A stretch of DNA of 64,000 bases, taken from an uncultured Eubacteriales bacterium (GTDB taxonomy: Bacteria; Bacillota; Clostridia; Tissierellales; Peptoniphilaceae). This document shows positions 1 to 7,860 of the stretch, piece after piece. The notes below the pieces were generated by a model. It made no database searches and was not told the origin of the DNA. It saw only the letters and a list, made by a program, of their open reading frames with translations. The position numbers and the translations under genes are program-made. The stretch is taken from assembly GCA_900539725.1 (NCBI GenBank), contig UQDI01000007.1, positions 1-64,000 on the forward strand, in the 5' to 3' direction. Numbering within the stretch: the first letter of the stretch is position 1; each line of letters begins with the position of its first letter.

Positions 1-17
1 ATTTAATAGAAATAAGC

Positions 18-43
18 AAACCCAGGAAAAAATTCCTGGGTTT
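18..43 (-). terminator. hairpin downstream of the exporter genes
   Basis: A perfect 11-bp inverted repeat (AAACCCAGGAA / TTCCTGGGTTT) has a 4-base loop. Read on the minus strand it follows the end of the ThrE-like operon, and the stem closes in TTT followed by a moderately T-rich stretch. It could work in both directions. Confidence 0.6.
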
Positions 44-55
44 GTCTTCAGTCTG

Positions 56-82
56 AGCCATCCACTTAGTGGATGGCTTTTA
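56..82 (+). terminator. second hairpin with T tract
   Basis: A 10-bp perfect stem (AGCCATCCAC / GTGGATGGCT) with a 3-base loop is followed by TTTT on the plus strand. It probably ends a plus-strand gene lying to the left of the window and stands back to back with the hairpin at 18-43. Confidence 0.6.
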
Positions 83-94
83 AAATACTTTACT

Positions 95-577
95 CTATTG
101 ATTTTTGCCTTTATATATTTTTTTAAGTCTCTTTAATTCTTTTTGTGTTTTTACATTTCTAAATATCTTACTTACTGATGATGCTATCATAAGTCCCACG
201 GCTATTGCGATTGCCATGAATAAAGACTGTACTGCTTCTGTTGCGCCCATTTCAAGATTGTCATTGATGAAGTAGTTCATCGATTGATATATCTTAAGTC
301 CTGGTACTAGTGGTATGACGCCTATAATGAAGTAGCAATTGACTGGTGTTTTTTGCCATCTTGCGAAGAATTCTCCAAGTATCCCGCACAATAGAGCACA
401 TAGCAGCGACGAAAATATATAGCTGAAGTTATTTTCTGTCAAGACCATATACAAGGTCCAGCAAATTGCGCCATTGATCGCGCATAAGAAAATATTTTTC
501 TTTTGTATATTGAATAAGACGGATATGGTCGCGCAAGAAACGCTCGCAAGTAAGAATTGTTTTATTACGTAGTTCAT
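95..577 (-). CDS. ThrE-family exporter, small subunit (DUF3815/YjjB-like)
   Basis: This is an integral membrane protein of about 160 residues, nearly all hydrophobic segments, with a short basic tail (KKIYKGKNQ). The motif IPLVPGLKIYQ matches the PLVPG hallmark of the threonine/serine exporter family. In the split form of that family a small half like this one works with a larger half. The larger half is encoded just upstream, and the two genes overlap by one base in a TAATG. I chose the ATG at 577 because GGGGTGG lies 5 bases before it; a GTG at 586 would add only three residues. Threonine/serine as substrate is a family-level inference. Confidence 0.8.
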   Translation of the reverse strand: MNYVIKQFLLASVSCATISVLFNIQKKNIFLCAINGAICWTLYMVLTENNFSYIFSSLLCALLCGILGEFFARWQKTPVNCYFIIGVIPLVPGLKIYQSMNYFINDNLEMGATEAVQSLFMAIAIAVGLMIASSVSKIFRNVKTQKELKRLKKIYKGKNQ

Positions 578-1362
578 TATATCCACCCCATTAGCGAAAC
601 AAGCATAAGTACGCTACCAACGCCGAAGGCTATGGCAACTGCTACGAATATGGCTTCGAAGCTTCTTGCAGTACCCGCGATTAGGTCGCCACTTAAGAAG
701 TCTCTAATTCCTGATGTAAAGGCAACTCCCGGCACTAGTGGTAGTATCGAGCCAACAACTATCATGTTTAAGTTATGTCCCAGATTTAACTTAACTAGTA
801 AAACTGCTGCAAGTGTTGCAACTAGCGATGATACAAAGTTACCTAAGAAAGGCGTTTTCGATAGCTTTAGTATATACTCATTTACGACAAAGCCGCACGC
901 AGATGTAAATATCGAGCAGGCAAAGTCGCTGAAGCTGCCCCCAAGCATTAGAGTGAAGACCGCACAGCCGATGCAGGCCATAATAAGTATCATCATAAAG
1001 CTATATTCACTTTTCTTTTCAATCTCTTCAAGCTTTTGCATAGCGTCATCTATAGCTATATTTTTCGCGCAAAATTCTCGCGAGAAAGCATTAATCATAT
1101 TGACCCTGCCGATGTTATTGCCTCTAGTCTCGATGTTTTTCACAAGATAGAAGGACGAATTATCGTTGTTGTCGCCTATGATTATAACTGTAGGAGAGAG
1201 AAATAAGGGTATGTCGAAGTAGCCGTAGCTTGAAAGTATCCTCTTAACTGTATCATTTGCCCTCGAAATTTCCGAGCCATTCTTAATGAGTAGCTCCGCA
1301 GTTTTTAGGGCGATGTTATAAATTTTTCTACGCTCCATGTAAGCGTCTGTAATATTTTCCAT
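577..1362 (-). CDS. ThrE-family exporter, large subunit (DUF1212/YjjP-like)
   Basis: This 261-residue protein has a soluble N-terminal half (about residues 1-125) followed by five or so membrane segments. The second half contains ILPLVPGVAFTSGIRD, the same PLVPG signature as the small subunit, so the two proteins look like the halves of a full-length ThrE. The family exports threonine and serine using the proton-motive force. The start is the ATG at 1362 behind a GGTGAT ribosome-binding site; an internal Met9 is possible. A TATAAT-like -10 (complement of 1378-1383) lies just upstream, so this operon diverges from comEC. Confidence 0.82.
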   Translation of the reverse strand: MENITDAYMERRKIYNIALKTAELLIKNGSEISRANDTVKRILSSYGYFDIPLFLSPTVIIIGDNNDNSSFYLVKNIETRGNNIGRVNMINAFSREFCAKNIAIDDAMQKLEEIEKKSEYSFMMILIMACIGCAVFTLMLGGSFSDFACSIFTSACGFVVNEYILKLSKTPFLGNFVSSLVATLAAVLLVKLNLGHNLNMIVVGSILPLVPGVAFTSGIRDFLSGDLIAGTARSFEAIFVAVAIAFGVGSVLMLVSLMGWI

Positions 1363-1468
1363 AGTATCACCAAATATATTATAATATATTTTTGTGAAAA
1401 AGTCACTTATTTTCTGTAAATTCTTTTAATAATTGCCCATAAGTGATATAATTTTATATAGGATTATT
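1363..1468. promoter_or_regulatory. divergent intergenic promoter region
   Basis: The gap between the divergent exporter operon and comEC carries a TATAAT on each strand: complement of 1378-1383 for the exporter and 1447-1452 for comEC. No convincing -35 hexamer is visible for either, so transcription starts are only approximate. Confidence 0.4.
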
Positions 1469-3856
1469 ATGAGAAGAAAATATTCATTTATTGCGTGTAT
1501 TATGGTATTGGCAGCCATCTACACCTATTACTTTAATATCAATAGCTACATCTTATTAAGCCTGGGAATCCTTTTGGGTATAGGTCTTTTTAGCAAGAAA
1601 CGTCTTAGGCTTTATTTGCTTTTGTCTGTGACAATATTTTTCGTGACAGCTATTTATACGAATTACAGGAGACAAAGCGTCTTTAAAAATTACAAAAATG
1701 AAGAAAAAGAATACATATTAAGAGTCGAAAATATCAAGGAATACGAAGGATATTCTACTTTTATTGCCTCTGTCAAAAACGTTAATGGCAATGTATTTAA
1801 CGAAAAGTTCAAAGCATATTATAGTGGAAGAGAGCCCTTAAACAATTTTGATACGATTAAAGTTAGCGCTAAGCTTGAAGATATAAGGATAAATGCGAAT
1901 CCAAATCTTTTCAACGAGAAGATGTATTATTTAACGAAGAACGTTAAGTACAAGATAAAGTTTAAGGACTTCGAAAAACTCTCTTGGAAAATGTCTTTTG
2001 CAGAGAAAATGAATCTTGCTTTTGAGAAAAAGCTTGATGCGCTCACAAAAAATACGATGAGGGTGAGCAATGCGAACTTCCTTAAGGCGATATTCATGTC
2101 AAACACAAATTACTTGGATGAAGATGAGCTGAGTACATATAGATCAGTTGGCCTCGGTCACTTGCTTGCGGTTTCGGGCCTACACGTTTCGCTTATTAGC
2201 TTTGCCATAATATTCATACTCGTTGGACTTGGCTTATCTAAGAGAAGGGCGAGCACCGCATGTATAATCTTTTTACTTATTTATGGCGCAGTGATTAATT
2301 ACCCTGTATCCTTCTTAAGAGCGATGATACTATTTATCGCGCTTGACCTAGCATTTGTCTATGACATAAATATAGAGCGCATTGAAATCATCTCCATCGC
2401 GCTAATTATAACGCTTTTACTTAATCCATACTATGTATTTTCGGTATCGCTTCACCTTTCTTATGGGGCAGCCTATGCGATAGAAATACTTTTTAGAAGA
2501 CTTAAAAAGCTTGGCGACAAGAAGAATAAAACGCAGGAGGCCATGCTCTTTGTTCTTGCTATTAACCTAGTTTTGGCTCCAATTCAGCTATATACCTTTC
2601 ATGAGTTTAACTTTATTTCGCTACTTACAAACCTGATTTTGCTTCCGATATACTCAGCCATAATCACAGCAAGCTTCGTAATACTTTTACTTTCGCTCAT
2701 AATAAGTCCAGTTGGAGCCTTATTTATATTAGTTGACTACATACTCAGCGGTCTTTACAAAATTTTATATTTCATCTCAAGTCTAGATATCTTAAAAGTT
2801 TCGCTCTACAATCAAGACGCGCTAATCATAGCGTATTTCACCTTGCTCGTTGCCTTTTACTTTGCGAACAATTTTAGCTATATGAAGACAAGACTTGTTA
2901 AATTCATGCTTATGTCGATGGCTGTGGTCACATTTGCATCTAGTTTCATCTATATCACTAGTCAAAAGCATTACGACACGCTCAATATGATTAGTATAGG
3001 TCAAGAAGAGGCGACGCTTTTAGATATAAATAAGAAAAAAATATTGGTCGATACTGGTGGCGACATCATGGGCTCGTCCCTTTCATACGATAGAACGCTT
3101 AGAGAAGTCCTTAAGAATGCTGGGGCCGATAGCCTTGACATAGTATTTATCTCGCACTTTGACAGTGACCACGCTGGCAACCTTGATTATCTACTTTATG
3201 AATTTGACATTAAGAACATCTGTTTTTATAAAGACATAGCTCCGTCATATATTAAGGCGAAAATTATTGATAGGGGAATTAATTACATCGACCCAGATAA
3301 GACGAATGGCATTGATCTTGGTAATGGAAATTATATCAAGATTATGCACAGAGATGTAAGTTTAGATAGCAACAACAGCTCACTTGTATTTGAGCTAGAT
3401 GCAAATGGCGCAAAAGTTTTATTTACAGGCGACATCGAGAGAGAAGCTGAAGATTATTATATTGACAAAGTGAATAAGATAGATATATTAAAGGTGGCTC
3501 ATCATGGCTCGAAAACAAGTTCATCAATGAATTTTCTTGAAAAAACTAGGCCAAAAGACGCAATCAGCTCGCAAGGACTGAATAACAGCTATGGCCATCC
3601 ACACGAGCAAACGCTTGAGAACTTCAAGGCCATTGGCACGAACTTTTACAGAACCGATAAGCAAGGCATGATCAGCGTTATCTTCAAAGATGGCGGCTAT
3701 GAGATCGAAACTTTTTACAAGGAATATTACAGGCATCTTGATTATATGAAAAAATACATTTTCTTATTGACCTTGCTATCTATAATATTTTCCTATATAA
3801 TAAGTATAGTCATTGATGACTACAAAAAGTATGGAGACATGATTAATGAACTATAG
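1469..3856 (+). CDS. comEC: ComEC/Rec2 DNA-uptake channel protein
   Basis: ComEC forms the inner-membrane channel that carries single-stranded DNA into the cell during natural transformation. The N-terminus has two or three membrane helices and a soluble OB-like region. The competence domain follows, with LLAVSGLHVS near residue 230 and many helices. The C-terminus is a metallo-beta-lactamase-like domain with SHFDSDHAGN near residue 560 and KVAHHGSKTS near 676, both metal-site motifs of the family. I start at the ATG at 1469 (about 795 aa); an in-frame TTG at 1433 lies upstream of the likely -10 and is unlikely to be used. The end overlaps holA by 11 bases, a common Firmicute arrangement. No other competence genes are in view, so transformability is not shown. 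Confidence 0.93.
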   Translation: MRRKYSFIACIMVLAAIYTYYFNINSYILLSLGILLGIGLFSKKRLRLYLLLSVTIFFVTAIYTNYRRQSVFKNYKNEEKEYILRVENIKEYEGYSTFIASVKNVNGNVFNEKFKAYYSGREPLNNFDTIKVSAKLEDIRINANPNLFNEKMYYLTKNVKYKIKFKDFEKLSWKMSFAEKMNLAFEKKLDALTKNTMRVSNANFLKAIFMSNTNYLDEDELSTYRSVGLGHLLAVSGLHVSLISFAIIFILVGLGLSKRRASTACIIFLLIYGAVINYPVSFLRAMILFIALDLAFVYDINIERIEIISIALIITLLLNPYYVFSVSLHLSYGAAYAIEILFRRLKKLGDKKNKTQEAMLFVLAINLVLAPIQLYTFHEFNFISLLTNLILLPIYSAIITASFVILLLSLIISPVGALFILVDYILSGLYKILYFISSLDILKVSLYNQDALIIAYFTLLVAFYFANNFSYMKTRLVKFMLMSMAVVTFASSFIYITSQKHYDTLNMISIGQEEATLLDINKKKILVDTGGDIMGSSLSYDRTLREVLKNAGADSLDIVFISHFDSDHAGNLDYLLYEFDIKNICFYKDIAPSYIKAKIIDRGINYIDPDKTNGIDLGNGNYIKIMHRDVSLDSNNSSLVFELDANGAKVLFTGDIEREAEDYYIDKVNKIDILKVAHHGSKTSSSMNFLEKTRPKDAISSQGLNNSYGHPHEQTLENFKAIGTNFYRTDKQGMISVIFKDGGYEIETFYKEYYRHLDYMKKYIFLLTLLSIIFSYIISIVIDDYKKYGDMINEL

Positions 3857-4859
3857 AAATTTTTTAAATGAAGTAAAAATGAATAATGTAAGCGGCGCTT
3901 ATCTTTTCAAGGGCATAGAGTGCTATCTCATGGACAAGACCTTGGACGCGCTGATAAATACTTATCTTGACAGCAATCAAAAGCTTATGAACCTTGCAGA
4001 CCTTAAGTACTCAGAGAACTTGATTAAAGATATCAAGGCTAATATAACCATGCTTCCACTTATGGCTGAGAAAAAAATCACAGTTGTGAGAAAGGCCAAT
4101 GAGAGCATCAAGGTGCTTAATGATGACGACTTACTTGGGGAGCTTGGGAAAATGCCTGAGATGAGCATAATCATCTTTATGGATGAGGACGATAGCATAA
4201 AAAAGACGCTTAAATTTTACAAGCACTTCAAGAAAAATGATCACATAGTGAGCTTTGACAAGGAAAAGATAGAGGACCTAGTCAAGTGGACAGCACGCAA
4301 ATTTAACGAGCTGGGTGTAGAAGCAGGCTTTGCTGAAGTAAGATTCTTGATCGATAGACTTGGCTTTTACAGCGACGAGAGCGTTAATATGTATAGCCTT
4401 GAATCAGAAGTAGAGAAGCTTGCGAGCTACATAGGCAAGGGCAGACTAACTCGAGGCGCAATTGAAAAAGTTGTTAAGGAAAATACCATTGACAATATCT
4501 TTGCCATGATAGATGCAATCAATAAGAAAAATACAAAGGCGGCGCTCAATGAGTACGATAAGCTTCTTGCAAATGGCGAAGCAGATATAAAGACTTCGTA
4601 TATGATATTTAGAAATCTTAGACTGCTACTTGAATTAAAAATTTGTGAGATAGAGAAAAAAAGCGAAGTAGAGAAAAAAGACCTCTTGAAGATATCGCCA
4701 TACGAGTACAAAAAGCTATCAAGCCTAGCGTATTCATATGATTATAAGTTTTTGCTGAAGTTTATGAATGAGCTTAAAGACCTAGATATAAGTTTAAAAA
4801 ATACAAGCAAAGACAGCAGCATGATGATAAAGAACTTAATATATAAGATGACAGAGTAA
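3846..4859 (+). CDS. holA: DNA polymerase III subunit delta
   Basis: HolA is the delta subunit of the clamp loader; it opens the beta sliding clamp and loads it on primed DNA. The 337-residue length, the N-terminal AYLFKGIECYLMDKTLDAL (the degenerate AAA+ start of delta) and the helical C-terminal collar region (NTIDNIFAMIDAI, then LKNTSKDSSMMIKNLI) fit the family. The start overlaps the end of comEC by 11 bases, so the two are probably co-translated. A hairpin terminator follows within 12 bases. Confidence 0.9.
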   Translation: MNYRNFLNEVKMNNVSGAYLFKGIECYLMDKTLDALINTYLDSNQKLMNLADLKYSENLIKDIKANITMLPLMAEKKITVVRKANESIKVLNDDDLLGELGKMPEMSIIIFMDEDDSIKKTLKFYKHFKKNDHIVSFDKEKIEDLVKWTARKFNELGVEAGFAEVRFLIDRLGFYSDESVNMYSLESEVEKLASYIGKGRLTRGAIEKVVKENTIDNIFAMIDAINKKNTKAALNEYDKLLANGEADIKTSYMIFRNLRLLLELKICEIEKKSEVEKKDLLKISPYEYKKLSSLAYSYDYKFLLKFMNELKDLDISLKNTSKDSSMMIKNLIYKMTE

Positions 4860-4870
4860 TTTGTTTAAGG

Positions 4871-4894
4871 AAGAGGGCTTAGGCTCTCTTTTTT
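4871..4894 (+). terminator. comEC-holA terminator
   Basis: An 8-bp stem (AAGAGGGC / GCTCTCTT, one G-U pair) with loop TTAG runs into six T residues, just after holA. Confidence 0.75.
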
Positions 4895-4946
4895 ATAAGC
4901 CTTCTTTATAGTAAAGGCGTTATATATATAATTTTATAAATTTACT

Positions 4947-5008
4947 ATAAAAAAGTGTAAAATCACTTGACAAATATAAAGTTAAGAGGTATACTCAAAT
5001 TGAGAATA
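4947..5008 (+). promoter_or_regulatory. BlaI-type promoter/operator P1
   Basis: TTGACA (4967-4972), a 17-base spacer and TATACT (4990-4995) make a strong sigma-A promoter. A dyad AAGTG-N6-CACTT (4953-4968) overlaps the -35 box. A second dyad, CTCAA-A-TTGAG, starts at the end of the -10 box. Bases 4947-4973 are identical to 9458-9484 ahead of another gene, and the layout recurs at 50189. Repression by the adjacent BlaI-type protein is inferred from position. Confidence 0.75.
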
Positions 5009-5032
5009 TAAATATTTGCAAGGAGGTATAGT

Positions 5033-5413
5033 ATGAAATTTTCAGAAGGTGAATTTAAGGTCATGGAAGTCATGTGGGAAGGCACATGCTTGAATGAAAA
5101 TGGAGAGATAGAAGCTTTAGAGCTTTGGAAACTGCTCAATGAAAAATTTGGCATGGCAAAGACATCTGCCTATACATTTTTTAGTAGACTAGTTGATAAG
5201 GGAGCGCTTCTTAGAATTGATCCTAAATACAAACTTAAACTAGGCATTAGCAGAGAAGAAGCTTTAGAAGAAAAACAAGATGAAGCTATCGAACAATTAT
5301 TTCAAGGATCTTTCCTAAATGTATGTAAAGCATTTTTAAAAAATAAAAAAGTGAGCAAAGATGAACTAGATGAATTAAAGACTCTTATTGATGATTTAGA
5401 TAAAAACAATTAA
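5033..5413 (+). CDS. BlaI/MecI-family repressor (copy 1)
   Basis: This 126-residue protein resembles BlaI/MecI/CopY repressors: an N-terminal winged helix starting FSEGEFKVMEVMWEG, a recognition region SAYTFFSRLVDKGAL, and a helical dimerisation tail. The first helix pair carries an extra stretch (LNENGEIEALELW) that is also present in the paralogue at 50291. The start has AAGGAGG 6 bases upstream. The M56 peptidase gene begins one base after the stop, the classical arrangement in which a membrane protease relieves repression. Nothing points to beta-lactams as the signal, because no beta-lactamase or mecA-type gene is nearby. Confidence 0.85.
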   Translation: MKFSEGEFKVMEVMWEGTCLNENGEIEALELWKLLNEKFGMAKTSAYTFFSRLVDKGALLRIDPKYKLKLGISREEALEEKQDEAIEQLFQGSFLNVCKAFLKNKKVSKDELDELKTLIDDLDKNN

Positions 5414-5414
5414 G

Positions 5415-6791
5415 ATGGTGAATATAGTTAAAATAACAGGAGCTTATCGCGGCATAAAAAGTATATTGCTCATAACTATAATACTTTTATTTAGAAATGT
5501 TTTGAATAGAAGCAGTATAAAGAGAGCAAATAAAGTGCTTTGGACGATATTACTTATATTTTTATTGCTTCCCTTTTCAATAGTTTTTGAAGTATATAAA
5601 ACGGTGGATTATGGTTTATTAAACATACCAATCAAGGTTTTACTGTCTATTAGTGATTTTACACGTCAATTAACAAATAGCGTTGCAGATGTATTATCAC
5701 GACTTAATATATATATAATAGCTACACTTTTTGTTATTTATTTAATCGCAAAGATTGTTGAGAGAAATAAAGCATTGCAAGGTTCAAAATTATTAGCTGA
5801 TAATGCTTTTGTAAATGAACTTATAGACGGCTTTCACTTAAAAAGAAAGGTAACAGTACTTTTAAATGACAATATATCAACGCCAGTAACATATGGTATT
5901 TTTAGACCGAAGATAGTTCTTCAAAGCTATATACTTGAGGACGAGGAACTTTTAGAGCACGTTTTAGTTCACGAGATGACACATATAAAGTACTTTGACA
6001 TTGCCTTTACACATATAAAGAACATAGCTCTTTGCTTGTATTGGTACAATATAGCTATGTGGATAGCTAGTAAATTTTTTGAAGATGATTTAGAGATACT
6101 CTGCGATAAGAAAGTTTTAGAAAGGATTGGAAATACACAAGAAAATAAAAAAGCTTATGCAATGAGCATGTTTAAGATTATGGAAAGGAAAAATAGGAAC
6201 GAAAACCTTGTATTGAGCTTAAATCCACAAAAAGAAAGAATTGTACTTATGAAAGTATATAGGAGGAAGTTTAGCGGTTTATTAACTCTTTTAGCAGCGC
6301 TAATATTTGCTTTTTGCACATTTGTTGAGGTTTTGCCTAGTGATACAACAAGGGTTATCGAAATAAGTGATTCTGAAGAATACGCAGGAGTAAGAAACAA
6401 TAGAGTTAATATACTTTGTGAAGAAGAAAATAAAAAGTCAAATTCACTTAAAGAATATATTTTGATAGATGCACTTGATGAAGAAGTAAGTGGCCATATA
6501 GATGACTTTGATCATAGATCGTATGAAGTGAACATGAACTCATTTTATGGAAAAACATTTGATGATATGATTATTGACATAAGCGATATAGAATGTGAAA
6601 GCGAAGCTAAGTTCTTATTAGAAATAGAAGAAAATGGAGACTTGATTTTTAGTGATATTTTAAACGAAGATACAAGACTAAAAATTGAAGGTTGCAGTAT
6701 GAATAAATATAAAATAATAATAGATAACTTTTCAGAGGGCTATTCAAGCTATAGAATAAAAGTTCAAAAATGTGCAAAAAATACCAAATAA
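5415..6791 (+). CDS. M56-family (BlaR1/MecR1-like) membrane metallopeptidase (copy 1)
   Basis: This 458-residue protein has about four membrane segments and a cytosolic zinc-protease loop with VHEMTH (HExxH at residues 186-190), as in BlaR1/MecR1. A last membrane segment near residue 290-310 is followed by an external domain of about 140 residues. That domain is too short for, and lacks the SxxK/KTG motifs of, the penicillin-binding sensor of true BlaR1, so the signal is probably not a beta-lactam. Its paralogue at 50677 has HExxH at exactly the same residue numbers and a similar ectodomain (HRSYEVNM here, HKSYKFNM there). By family logic it should inactivate the adjacent BlaI-type repressor when triggered; this is inferred. 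Confidence 0.85.
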   Translation: MVNIVKITGAYRGIKSILLITIILLFRNVLNRSSIKRANKVLWTILLIFLLLPFSIVFEVYKTVDYGLLNIPIKVLLSISDFTRQLTNSVADVLSRLNIYIIATLFVIYLIAKIVERNKALQGSKLLADNAFVNELIDGFHLKRKVTVLLNDNISTPVTYGIFRPKIVLQSYILEDEELLEHVLVHEMTHIKYFDIAFTHIKNIALCLYWYNIAMWIASKFFEDDLEILCDKKVLERIGNTQENKKAYAMSMFKIMERKNRNENLVLSLNPQKERIVLMKVYRRKFSGLLTLLAALIFAFCTFVEVLPSDTTRVIEISDSEEYAGVRNNRVNILCEEENKKSNSLKEYILIDALDEEVSGHIDDFDHRSYEVNMNSFYGKTFDDMIIDISDIECESEAKFLLEIEENGDLIFSDILNEDTRLKIEGCSMNKYKIIIDNFSEGYSSYRIKVQKCAKNTK

Positions 6792-6813
6792 ATTTAACAT
6801 CGGAGGTGTTATT

Positions 6814-7476
6814 ATGAAAAATTTTAAAAAAAGTTTATTGATAGCTTCAATCGTACCAATCATTATTAGTGCAATATCGGTGTTCTTCTTAGAGGATTCA
6901 ATTCCTATGCATTATAATTCGGATGGAGTAGTTAATAGAATGGGAAGTAAATATGAGATTTTTATATATCCAGTATTGATATTACTTCTTGGTATAATCG
7001 GATACTTTACAATTAAGAATTATGAAAGCAAATTATATGATTCTAAAAACGATAAAACAAAAGAAAAGAATCTATATAATATTAATTTAATGAGTAAATT
7101 ATTCTTTTTTATATTGATTATAAATATAATTAGCTTTTTATATTATCTTATCTTAAGTTTTGGTATAATTAAGAAAACTATAAATAATCTACCATTGGGA
7201 TTAATACTTGGCATATTAATGATTATTTGTGGGCTTTTTATAAAAATATCAAAAAGAAATCCTTACTTTGGAATGAGAACAAAGTGGAGCATGGCAAATG
7301 ATGAAGCTTGGAAAAAATCAAATAATTTCGGAGGAACATCATTAATGATTGCAGGTATATTAAGTATTTTAATTTTTAATCAAAGCACATTTAATAAATT
7401 TATAACATTTTCAATCTTAATGATTATAATTATATTATCCAATATTGTATATTCTATAAAAGCATATAGAGAGTAG
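6814..7476 (+). CDS. SdpI/DUF1648-family membrane protein
   Basis: This protein of about 220 residues has six hydrophobic segments. The N-terminal IPMHYNSDGVVNRMGSK fits DUF1648, and the C-terminal part (RNPYFGMRTKWSM, then DEAWKKSNNFGG) fits the SdpI family. Bacillus SdpI protects against the SDP killing peptide and also relays its presence to a repressor. The start is the ATG at 6814 with GGAGGTG 8 bases before it; the in-frame GTG at 6772 lies inside the upstream gene. It follows the M56 gene by 22 bases, so it is probably driven by P1. No SdpC-like toxin gene is seen. Immunity to an outside or lost peptide is inferred. Confidence 0.75.
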   Translation: MKNFKKSLLIASIVPIIISAISVFFLEDSIPMHYNSDGVVNRMGSKYEIFIYPVLILLLGIIGYFTIKNYESKLYDSKNDKTKEKNLYNINLMSKLFFFILIINIISFLYYLILSFGIIKKTINNLPLGLILGILMIICGLFIKISKRNPYFGMRTKWSMANDEAWKKSNNFGGTSLMIAGILSILIFNQSTFNKFITFSILMIIIILSNIVYSIKAYRE

Positions 7477-7860
7477 CGTAATTTACTTAAATATAATAAA
7501 AAATTTGACAATAATATTTTAAGAAATCAATTATTTTATTATGACACTATAAAATTTTTAAATTGGGTTGATAGCAGATATTATAATTATACAAGCGATA
7601 TAACAGTTGAAATAATTATATTAAACTGTAATATTGGAATCGCTAAAAATAATAAAATTTTAGATGGATTGACGCTTTATTATAATCATAAATATGTTAT
7701 TTTATTAAAGATTGATAATGCAAATTATAATAGAAGTATATTATTACATGAGTTAACACATGTAATTTATGATTTACTAAAACCTTATGAAAACAATTTT
7801 TTAAAAGTAGAGAAAGGAGTGGAAGAATGGACAGAAGAAATAATAAAATATATAATATAA
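7477..7860 (+). pseudogene. HExxH metallopeptidase reading frame lacking a start
   Basis: The frame stays open from directly after the SdpI-like stop codon (TAG at 7474-7476) through 7860, about 127 codons, but contains no ATG or GTG start with a ribosome-binding site. The earliest conventional candidate is a TTG at 7669 with only a poor site, giving 63 residues. The C-terminal half contains LLHELTHVIYDLL (HExxH zinc motif) and an acidic stretch EEWTEEIIKY that could supply the third ligand, somewhat like ImmA/IrrE-type or peptide-maturation proteases. The end overlaps the ABC exporter gene by 34 bases, so the two were probably co-translated. I read it as a 5'-truncated gene; a functional short TTG-started protein is the alternative. 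Confidence 0.5.

Noticed and set aside
557..1150. 197-codon plus-strand frame opposite the exporter gene
   Set aside because: It lies fully antisense to a well-supported ThrE-family gene, has no recognisable domain, and its sequence is explained as a shadow.
1433..1468. TTG start for comEC 36 bases upstream
   Set aside because: It precedes the likely -10 box and lacks a ribosome-binding site; the ATG at 1469 fits better.
5033..6791. Beta-lactam resistance locus
   Set aside because: The BlaI/M56 pair has no beta-lactamase or mecA-type partner and no penicillin-binding sensor domain.
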